A stretch of DNA of 64,000 bases, taken from assembly GCA_963970005.1 (NCBI GenBank), contig CAXAMN010026694.1, forward strand, positions 1,735,564 to 1,799,563. Direction: 5' to 3'. A program made the translations under genes and the position numbers. The notes beneath the pieces were generated by a model. The model had not been told where the DNA came from and ran no database searches. It saw only the letters and a program-made list of their open reading frames with translations. The DNA is from Durusdinium trenchii. Its lineage: Eukaryota; Sar; Dinophyceae; Suessiales; Symbiodiniaceae. Positions 61,201 to 64,000 of the stretch are shown one piece after another. Position 1 is the stretch's first letter; each line of letters begins with the position of its first letter.

Positions 61201-64000
61201 GACCCATATGGTTTCATCAACTTCGTTCGTGATCGAATTGATGATGTCAAACGCCATGAACCCACCTCCATCCATGTGTGGTTGTCATTGAGCAATCTGG
61301 TGACTGCGGGCGAGAAGGGGACATACAAGACTGTGATTGCCCCCGTGGACTTCGTTCCGAGACTCAGGGATGTGATCGTCAAGCTTGACGCATGCTGCCA
61401 ACTACCTACCTTCGTGAGGATTTGCGCAGACGTGGAGTTTCACCATGCCGTCGGTTCGTTCGGTAAAATCGCCAACACGATCAAGGACGAGCTGTCGCTG
61501 AATGGCATGATGTCCACAACGTCGGACAGATTCTGGCGAGCCATTTCGGTCGCCGGAAGCGGTCACACATACTCTATGAAGTCTGGAACCTCTTTGGTCC
61601 ACGCTGTCATGGAAAAGTACTTGTTCAGAGAAAAGATGCTCGCTTCTTGCTTTATGGCACCGGATCCCTTGACCGAAGCGAATAGCCTCCATGATCCCAA
61701 CTTGGAACACGTGTTGCAGGACAAAGAGAGGTTGTATCAGTACTTGTTCGGAGATTCCGTAAGAGGAAGCCATGCATATCAGTCCACTGCAGGGGCTTCA
61801 GGTGAGAATGAGTCTGAGCGGAGGAAGAGGGAGAAGGTAAGGAGAGAGAACAAGATGCCATGGATGGATGAGTACTGGGGAATCCTTCAGCCAGAACCAA
61901 TATACTCGAGGACTCAAAGGTGGTACGTCATTGATGACTTTAAGGAGGGTGAGGAAATTTGCTGCGACTACTGTCTGGTCTGCAATCCCATAGACTCCGA
62001 TTTGAAAGACGATTGCTATGCAGAATGCATCAACGGAGCAGCAAATAGATGCCGTGGGATGTCCGCAGAAGACTACGTCCAAAAGCGATTCCATGCATGT
62101 GCGCGATTGCTTCACAACTTCGGCATGGGGCAAACGGTATCTTCTCCCACCGTCATGATCTCCGAGATGAACCCGCGCGTAGACTTGATGAAGTTCTTAC
62201 ACGAGGCGATGATCATCTTTAACGGGAACCCAGGTTTCCAGAAGGAGATCTCGTTCTTCGGGGGGATCAGGTTGTCATCAACAATGACGGAGAACTTCTT
62301 CAAAACGAGGAGAGGACCCAGCATCCATGTGGAAAAGCAGATAGTCGGCAGCGCCAAGTACTACCAGGGATCCTATGACCTTGGAAACGTGTGCTACACC
62401 AAATACCTCAAGACCATATTGGAGCCCGATGTATTCCGCACTATATTCGGAGATGATCCCACGGAGGAACGGGTAGGTGACATGGTGGAAGCGCTGCTGG
62501 GCATGTTCGAAATTGCTCAACTCTTCAGACACCTGTTCAAGGGATGGGGTGACATCGAAGCTCTGAGGACGGGATTAGAAGAATCCATCAAACGCGTCAC
62601 TGCATCGCTGTACGACAGGACAACGTATGAGAACCGAAAACGATCGACGATCAGGACCTTGGACCCGCACTCTGATGAGGCGGCAAACGTGGCACTGATT
62701 CTCGTTCGCATGAGGACCATGCCGCCTCCTGAATTCGACATCGACCACTTCTTCGAAATTGGGAAAGAACCAGAACAGGGAACAGAGGCTACTGACCAGC
62801 CCGAGGCCGAAGGTGTCGATATGGAGACTGAATGTGAACAGGAGAAGGAGGAGCAAGACGTTGACATGTCCGACCCGAAGACATCAATACTGCAAGCCAT
62901 CGACGAATTCGAGGAGAAGATCGGGCAAGCAGAATTCTGCATCCACTGCATGAAGTCGGGACACACAACTCTCAATTGCGAGAAGACCCCTTCATCTTCA
63001 CCTACAGTCACCTCAGTGTTGAGTGATTGGAAGAAGAGAGTGAAGGGAGAGGTTGCACCCGACGATGTACCATCCGGACATCCAACCGAGGAGCCTAAGA
63101 AGAAGAAGCAGAGAGCATCGCCTACTCCAGATAGGAAGGTCGACAGCGAGTTCAGGCGAAAAGAAATGTTGAAAGCAAGAGTCGTGACAATGTTCGACCA
63201 TGACGGATTCACCTTGATCGAAAGTGCTGATGGAGTCGAAGGAGGGACACATTCCTACAATGGGCGGAAGCTTGCGGAAGTAGGCCCTAGGGATATGAGG
63301 GTGGTGTACGAATTTGTAGAGAAGGCATTTGTGCACTCCAGTTCCCTCACACCAAAGGCATGTCATCACTTCTATCCCCTACCGACACGGAGGGAGAAGG
63401 GATACAAGCCGATCGACCCCATGACGATGGTCGGGAAAGTTGAGCTAGTACCGATCAACGGAGTCACTTTCGCCGCGCAGAACTCCGACTACGGCAACCA
63501 CAAGTATCCGACTCCAGACTGTCGAGTACCTGAATACAGCCAAGCGAGCCAGGCCCTGAGTCGTCGATTGGGAGCGAAGTTGAGGCATCGAATTGGACGC
63601 CAGTTCAGGACGGGAGGAAGACTCACACCAATCAAATGCGATGAAGGCGCATGGGTGTCATGGGAAGACCTGTTAGGTGATAACGCAGTTTGGGAAGACG
63701 GTTATCACTACGGCAACATAGACATCGTGACCAAGAAGGCGCGTTTGGAGAAGTACTTCGACCAGAACTATGAGTGTTTCCGCATAACCAAGAGGATCAG
63801 ATTCCAAATGTTGGCGGTCCGCGTTCACCCTGATGAACTCAATGACCCTGATGACCCGATGGAGAAGGAATGGATTGACGAACTCAAGGGCATGGGAATC
63901 TCCAAAGGAAGACTCCACCATAGCGATGGATGGTGCTTTCCCGTGGCCGTAAGAGCAACCTCAGCACACTCAACGGACGGCGGAGGTTATGACGTTACCA
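49201..64000 (+). CDS. Giant Gag-Pol-accessory polyprotein, open at the window edge
   Basis: ATG at 49201 follows an in-frame TAG at 49174. From there every codon to base 64000 is sense: more than 4,930 residues with no stop. Order by residue: Ala/Ser-rich N-terminus (1-115), coiled-coil Gag (about 120-480), Gag core (about 490-740), two CCCH fingers (812-832, 869-887), protease DTG (1070-1072), integrase (about 1341-1560), Lys-rich hinge (about 1800-1860), reverse transcriptase (about 2050-2290, YVDD 2205-2208), RNase H (about 2425-2560), a Gly linker (about 2787-2795), a methyltransferase-like region (about 2995-3200), helical segments, a possible SGNH-like region (about 3930-4150), a CCHC knuckle (4580-4593) and a KptA-like region (from about 4781). 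A normal copia polyprotein is about 1,300-1,500 residues, so this one is at least three times longer. The integrity of the frame argues for recent activity. Proteolytic maturation by the encoded protease is expected from the family. Confidence 0.9.
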   Translation, partial: MDQSDASTASFGAAAAAADRMSASHNSSPGTIEAETLTVVREVATGRARSRSPSAQSTPPGGTPRSGRSPRETRRRTDTGAVRVLALEDGSTVPVPSDSEAGDGARASTDNLHLARADGDLNAKCAQLLAEVHMLNHQNAWMVECEQRQNQIIQHETEVHEVVMAHLEECYVEGYGNQRRISQLTESRDCLLSAAHDLQYQIDTDRVAMRDRLTQLGEYADRNSAEMVSQVVNIGTEEIQAISAERDRAVTEVMATIADAENVKDLCRQELVGIQRQSARNKHEYAEEMKMREAMYTSKIKWLSEENEELNNRSNNQDNFIMTIREQLKKANEELTQARIQGSDRPSQPSNAELKKAEVKVNMLEEDILRKERMLKRLQEELIESSASEAQLKVALKLKPPDMGSEPNVENEMMTKLRAELGRTEKSLKSEEKEAMEYYEGMMQNQQDMMEFEAHAARLRDERNKYRRRYEEERLNAENAAATEHGAASSSSSGGSKISRKEHEKINIPAWPKIHDLEVWKSQVVAAVVTASGDERQEDWIQWLSDAFRSPYDPFLLETSGEARFASIDAKLGITLHTIIHAAGERSHDVQLKVRQMMQRRARGTTPGMVKGREMLALIVDSFRSADNVDVMYASKHLFDLKFPGDNQLSRFLGQWDEIISGMDADDMLPDKALRNLLWDKIKDSKVMALDLSVYDNMLDKDPDKTYQRLREIMAKWIRKSIETTNKKEREKAFGNLVKATPAAEKKDPKAKPKNTKADPPKHDAAPVLPQANPKDHNKKDKKQDRGRSTTKSPKGDRGRSATPADTSKIGCAFHFHGKNGCSRGDKCKFSHQEKHKSSAKKPESLKGDRSKSPGGRSSSPKPMKDQVCWNWQKGSCKFGDKCRRQHHAAPATKQEAKGKAKPKPAAPAFMLCGDIESDGEDVQPALPNVQQGKLALRFKVRFDDRANVTTFTCDPGNELNTRPLRKKKSEVQKVDTELISSLRALRVSNIAARVAHAKGKMMELYSAEHIAKAWIQITQDEGIEVNVDLSDFNTSEVVRKDSVNYTIPGDTMFMAVERYDGPPIRFIMDTGCGHDLISREKVNAMGLTTKEGPKSVSFMTANGVTSTSEMVDINVDELPMMSEAQVLESTPSVFSIGKRCMEQGYSFVWPANQLPYLIDQNANKIPLSVHDNIPYIKVNDDDGRCLPRPDGLATILHRILSGVGHEDEATAGQETQQEEPPPKKPRRRRRKKKDSQRGQDGESDIDPAVAGVEGEPEEHGDDGYSPEEEYDGGDPRIDRGHEGQPEEAEDDEHGGDADSEREESDIGEDEEGLLEVDVVDGEARLSKPGVLKNEAKSILHLMTHRYKNPYCKSCVRAKMKHYKTSKGAFKRKLKAFGDLITFDLMNTQKMARDGIMPDKDVLVIRDRFTGVIWGYPLKASNSDEVVQAMKHYIGKRKVTNAYSDDAPQFEAALKELRIPLDQSLPGHPQNNSLAERNNQFMMLTTSTCLLEAGLPPCFWPFAVECVSHLLNIEKLSDGSSAWLKLHKSEFPGMVIPLGAKVFFKPSDARERDQDHKFDPKSIPGIFAGYVMGTGMNWSRKYKVWAISDFAQQNLGYDAERPLRKLITPHITEKISQDDGIEFPLKKEYERLNSTLEGMKVLKERAGSPDAPTNPELPDPDDSDDQGGDDDAPDPPDGDLKSRASEIDAIEDEKTEELAEKKKEDYSGPDHYSVGGPGDNIIYLNNDGEHVKIAKDGRLYRVGSDGRRLFHNSPRPKDYLTPEEWQKLSVKDRAIAKKAGKHVDRVVDRLSKKARGLGSSTDKKEDEEPDELLKDLEDVKKGDEGGSAKKSKKDKKDKETKKDKKSKKEKKSKGEEEKGEGGPSLAMPTTFMEWDTDDDENPWSPKSFTSESTCVPSDEEFLTDWDESAMWEDSDDNLAMAAWKTENVYNPLNGQICCCITGDPIDNDIVDEPFPTMPCVVRDTQHRPKLMGNRLFNAVVSRPVSRAEILSNKKAMQSMLDEWGGLWDEETFDGSWLREYDEIVATSKKKGEEVHLARVHGICVEKNYQLPDDDPKRKFKGRGVLLGDQVKNQNFEAALFQDLGNSPATFEAARWADFYGCLEGNDVQMADAIRAYIQALLGGVPCWAELPWEAWPKHLQEEITRRGLKRPMCRVNKALYGHPDSGTMWEQHCDESVRALEFKPVGPEWPSMYYREKLDLLLVIYVDDLKLAGPKENLKKGWDLLRSKLRIEPETEVGLYLGCVLSKGEDKLADGSKVTTMTYDMSALLKMSVVKYLDIVGKDTVLKKVATPMLPDVTKDHPSRAPCSTQKGLAVTCTWCGTCFSPDQAASKARSTDDDVKSDTKEQPRGTLAPHAASLLMKLLYAARIARFDLLRAINVLARNVTKWTVADDAKLHHLMCYVHHSADQKMVGWVGDSKADLSLALFADADYAGCGQSLKSTSGAHMHVQGKRTRFPLAGGSKRQGCVSHSTPEAEIVAADYALRTLGIPSISAWETLMRTPPRIVFYDDNQAMINVMRSGRNPTMRHMERTHGISITWLYEMFKRDYLLLVYEVTARMAADIHTKGFDDANSWKHACMLINILSDDGLRSQALLDLMKPTHDGLSYAKQLQKDRYSKVPTYPYTTIPVVPPHLYQPGLSSKEGLQEIPGCDPYVMVRTPKLYRLRPPRAPPDTAYLRSTWILQDAQWQQIEDKVDPTLEPVRFDRWVERAFFQFHPLSSPLPEASVPASRHFDAATLPRLLFSLRPLVQCRELQQTLRDSSLYLSIHHCSTSALHVLNALTRLVHGGNGGSGGSSMIFDNFVSDPEEQEHSVHDHWEVDEEARTLTRIHSSPRRKAFCPGDAPSCPVDMSRIKDDRMTYRQGSQFESSDFEDCVKDYWRHSGRGTHTKTHLRWIGKTVFTFRGNNAESENEEAKSAAIALCSTPKRMKTIPLKDIIVPTFVSVSRAKSEESKEHRIVDVNMRRHDGKIAYRYQFVLCEEDDNLAARDEQMVIDLYDIGKEPAFILLCSEECNHFTHLAAKHECTIVTVSQSDDLTSPYGTARALAAVRSERDTVMFAGPCTGGSAWSRYNAKVSDAIAKSIELKRALYWDLWERFETVMVRVLKIGAAALFELPRYCAYWKDQRVQRLLSGTDCDCHVFDGRMYGLGAEFNDSHSDRKLIKKPWKIVSWNLEFGNQLSRTCDKSHSHRDCAGKYTKTTQLYNKKIVGIILKTVTKRVAAFQKSEKMVHAVPCLMIRALGSSFNERSVCDATSNETIYTCDEHGTQISHARRIEPQGIHDFQACCVCLCDHSTASPVRFSDVAMESVGGVMNYNSNTSGYPTFIIKILDGLVEMKERGQITLPPRMSRSTHELDVVEAWIAVGIPPLVPLSINYAMSRTKSDDTKFLTASLKKLVGYMNEEEKKEKTGDLARRYKLSMATIKGRFGNDASGVFSNLSRYLVEPEEIGAIDDLWDDVRDFINSGRLNDTMVAYQQWRNLSGSANESMNMREAADPSDHVYATRLESYYTIFSSIFYHTSDKLTSRNAKEKVKELIDTVNREVRNMALAIRVHNSDNAMDKIHVIDVLEDLIARKRGLPKYRSAAQNHMETFLGSMSVMVQYLDNCKPPIALIVPEELRFMREKVTPMINEWIPVEPTMFRVQYNAAAAESGRQNEYNRRSSAFKSYTDYIEELKKKIEDKVIPSLPFWDMVESEGPEPPDVAHRPKWCPPLQIYGDFARPRAKPMPRAPRPPPPSSSFEQQNFSERPSDSSTGHGPASSKRWGRTGGSESTGAASRDVSVNTWFRMPLPMGSSKYYVFGRDYFSRDMKVYAMVSANQVPSGHIVEGPCTVNGQMTWLQYLRRLTSYLMFWHVEYQETVINRNYYKEDAHWFAQYANIYDSTQVSLAGGLPSPRTLYNLCYPMEAKVTDEAELELRMRETLKGFIPSVTCQPATRTIDGESVRCEFIGAMKTSKVILMSDFEYIAKSNSGKQTVFAQSLLSLGWDKVINMSCTPEYKKGETTDPYGFINFVRDRIDDVKRHEPTSIHVWLSLSNLVTAGEKGTYKTVIAPVDFVPRLRDVIVKLDACCQLPTFVRICADVEFHHAVGSFGKIANTIKDELSLNGMMSTTSDRFWRAISVAGSGHTYSMKSGTSLVHAVMEKYLFREKMLASCFMAPDPLTEANSLHDPNLEHVLQDKERLYQYLFGDSVRGSHAYQSTAGASGENESERRKREKVRRENKMPWMDEYWGILQPEPIYSRTQRWYVIDDFKEGEEICCDYCLVCNPIDSDLKDDCYAECINGAANRCRGMSAEDYVQKRFHACARLLHNFGMGQTVSSPTVMISEMNPRVDLMKFLHEAMIIFNGNPGFQKEISFFGGIRLSSTMTENFFKTRRGPSIHVEKQIVGSAKYYQGSYDLGNVCYTKYLKTILEPDVFRTIFGDDPTEERVGDMVEALLGMFEIAQLFRHLFKGWGDIEALRTGLEESIKRVTASLYDRTTYENRKRSTIRTLDPHSDEAANVALILVRMRTMPPPEFDIDHFFEIGKEPEQGTEATDQPEAEGVDMETECEQEKEEQDVDMSDPKTSILQAIDEFEEKIGQAEFCIHCMKSGHTTLNCEKTPSSSPTVTSVLSDWKKRVKGEVAPDDVPSGHPTEEPKKKKQRASPTPDRKVDSEFRRKEMLKARVVTMFDHDGFTLIESADGVEGGTHSYNGRKLAEVGPRDMRVVYEFVEKAFVHSSSLTPKACHHFYPLPTRREKGYKPIDPMTMVGKVELVPINGVTFAAQNSDYGNHKYPTPDCRVPEYSQASQALSRRLGAKLRHRIGRQFRTGGRLTPIKCDEGAWVSWEDLLGDNAVWEDGYHYGNIDIVTKKARLEKYFDQNYECFRITKRIRFQMLAVRVHPDELNDPDDPMEKEWIDELKGMGISKGRLHHSDGWCFPVAVRATSAHSTDGGGYDVT
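52378..52560 (+). other. Retroviral-type aspartic protease region
   Basis: IRFIMDTGCGHDLISREK, with catalytic Asp at residue 1070 in a DTG motif, followed by a flap-like stretch (SVSFMTANGVTS). A hydrophobic strand before DTG matches the family. The residue after DTG is Cys where Ala or Ser is common. It should cut the polyprotein. Confidence 0.8.
53200..53990 (+). other. Integrase region (zinc-binding plus DDE core)
   Basis: A compact zinc site H-x3-H-x6-C-x2-C (residues 1341-1355: HLMTHRYKNPYCKSC) precedes the core. Candidate catalytic acids are D1384 (LITFDLM), D1445 or D1446 (AYSDDAPQFE) and E1476 (QNNSLAERNN). The D-to-E spacing is about 30 residues. It ends with GIFAGYVMGTG, matching the copia F-x-GY end of the integrase module. 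The His-to-Cys spacing in the zinc site is much shorter than in classical HHCC integrases. Confidence 0.85.
55340..56230 (+). other. Reverse transcriptase region
   Basis: KFKGRGVLLGDQV corresponds to the copia motif around the Lys-Ala-Arg-Leu-Val strand. D2111 in MADAIRAYIQALLGG is the first catalytic Asp. RVNKALYGHPDSGTMWEQ is the copia KALYG motif. LLLVIYVDDLKLAGP carries the YVDD catalytic pair (2205-2208). All key acids are present, so the polymerase looks intact. Confidence 0.9.
56450..56950 (+). other. RNase H region
   Basis: LALFADADYAGC (D2429), SHSTPEAEIVAADYALR (E2474, E2476), IVFYDDNQAMINVM (D2509) and MRHMERTHGISITWLYEMF followed by AADIHTKGF. These match the copia RNase H motifs in order, with all catalytic acids present. 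This is where an ordinary copia polyprotein would end. Confidence 0.9.
57559..57582 (+). other. Three G6 tracts spaced by 3 nt in the coding frame
   Basis: GGGGGG at 57559-57564, 57568-57573 and 57577-57582, separated by AAT and TCT. The frame encodes a flexible Gly-rich linker (GGNGGSGGSS) between the Pol part and the accessory part. The tract could form a G-quadruplex or act as a slippage site. Confidence 0.8.
58180..58800 (+). other. Methyltransferase-like (Pro-Cys motif) accessory domain
   Basis: Residues about 2995-3200. Landmarks: FILLCSEECNHFTHL, VTVSQSDDLTSPYG, VMFAGPCTGGSAWSRYN (3055-3071), ALFELPRYCAYW (3111-3122), CHVFDGRMYGL, KKPWKIVSWN, and CDKSHSHRDCAG. The order strand-GPCTGGS, helix, strand-FELPR, then a Cys/His-rich end resembles the Pro-Cys loop and E-N-V-like strand of DNA C5-cytosine methyltransferases. 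Retroelements with methyltransferases are known in dinoflagellates. I do not see a clear SAM-binding FxGxG motif, so catalysis and substrate are unproven. Confidence 0.4.
60985..61720 (+). other. Possible SGNH-hydrolase-like accessory region
   Basis: Residues about 3930-4150: VILMSDFEYIAKS, VFAQSLLSLGWDKVINMS, SIHVWLSLSNLVTAGEKG, FVRICADVEFHHAVG and AISVAGSGHTYSM. Strand-then-SD, strand-then-SxSN and GSGH could correspond to SGNH blocks I, III and V, but the standard GDS and DxxH are not intact. Fold-level guess only. Confidence 0.2.
62938..62979 (+). other. CCHC zinc knuckle far downstream of Pol
   Basis: C-x2-C-x4-H-x4-C at residues 4580-4593 (FCIHCMKSGHTTLNCEK), a perfect retroviral-type knuckle. 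It is followed by a basic KKKKQR segment. It likely binds nucleic acid. Confidence 0.8.
63541..64000 (+). other. KptA/Tpt1-like (RNA 2'-phosphotransferase) region, cut by window end
   Basis: Residues from about 4781: ALSRRLGAKLRHRIG (LRH at 4794-4796), LTPIKCDEGAWVSWEDLL, KKARLEKYFDQ, CFRITKRIRFQMLAV and VAVRATSAHS (4918-4924). KptA/Tpt1 enzymes start with L-S-x(2)-L-x(2)-L-R-H, then a D/E-G-W/Y-V-x-(V/W)-x-x-L-L winged-helix segment, then K-x-R-F, and enter the catalytic half with R-A-x-x-G-H-S. All these appear in order. The GHS Gly is Ala. The remaining catalytic half (a second Arg and H-G-T) would lie past base 64000. The family removes the 2'-phosphate left at tRNA splice junctions, using NAD+. 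Confidence 0.45.

Larger units (their letters stand above)
48729..64000 (+). mobile_element. Giant Ty1/copia-like retroelement, left part
   Basis: The region contains a non-coding leader (about 48729-49200) and one uninterrupted coding frame running off the window. Domain order Gag, protease, integrase, reverse transcriptase, RNase H is that of Ty1/copia (integrase before reverse transcriptase). The left boundary is not defined: no second LTR copy lies inside the window for comparison, and no primer-binding site was recognised. The element is intronless in a neighbourhood of intron-dense genes. More than half of the frame lies beyond or outside the normal copia content. Confidence 0.85.

Noticed and set aside
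49201..64000. Giant virus or RNA-virus polyprotein
   Set aside because: The gene order and motifs (DTG protease, DDE integrase, YVDD reverse transcriptase, copia RNase H) identify a Ty1/copia retroelement; no viral capsid or RNA polymerase motifs were seen.

Overview
The window looks like nuclear DNA of a dinoflagellate, most likely a Symbiodiniaceae-type alga. The evidence is in the gene structures. Every host gene that could be modelled is on the + strand and is cut into short exons. The introns often start with GA or GC instead of GT, and the next exon nearly always starts with G (AG|G). The inosine-5'-monophosphate dehydrogenase gene at about 33.5-40.0 kb shows this over some 18 exons. 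Introns and spacers are full of microsatellites, minisatellites and a short dispersed repeat. Two runs of exactly 10 N (20794-20803 and 43885-43894) are assembly gaps.

Layout. 1-2.4 kb holds a complete three-exon coiled-coil gene (1178-2378). 2.4-11.4 kb is sparse, with a Q/A-rich multi-exon candidate near 5.3-6.3 kb. 11.4-12.9 kb has exons of an EF-hand-like protein. 13-25 kb carries isolated exons of unrecognised, mostly helical proteins, among long low-complexity tracts. 25.8-27.65 kb is an Arg/Asp/Gly-rich gene built from tiny symmetric exons. 28.5-33.3 kb is an unidentified helical multi-exon locus, followed after only about 150 bp by IMP dehydrogenase. 40.5-46 kb combines a tandem array of the dispersed repeat, coiled-coil exons, a probable 1-kb inverted-repeat element and a 103-bp tandem repeat. 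47.0-47.5 kb is an LC8-type dynein light chain, and 47.95-48.73 kb is a small unidentified gene.

From 49201 to the right edge there is one uninterrupted, intronless + strand reading frame of more than 4,930 codons with no stop. Its first about 2,580 codons are a Ty1/copia-type Gag-Pol: coiled-coil Gag with two CCCH fingers, aspartic protease, integrase, reverse transcriptase and RNase H. The same frame then runs on for another 2,350 or more codons. That extension holds a domain resembling a methyltransferase Pro-Cys region, long helical segments, a possible degenerate SGNH-hydrolase-like region, a perfect CCHC zinc knuckle and, at the window edge, a region resembling RNA 2'-phosphotransferase (KptA/Tpt1). 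This giant retroelement polyprotein with RNA-processing-like accessory domains is the most striking object here. A 12-base match to the 3' end of the dinoflagellate spliced leader lies 204 bases upstream of its start codon.

How parts connect. IMP dehydrogenase (guanine nucleotide synthesis) and the dynein light chain (motor and hub protein) are ordinary housekeeping genes. The same-strand, head-to-tail order fits the unidirectional gene arrays known in dinoflagellates. The other host loci are not linked to a pathway by anything visible in the sequence. Domain calls in the giant frame rest on motifs read by eye, not on searches.
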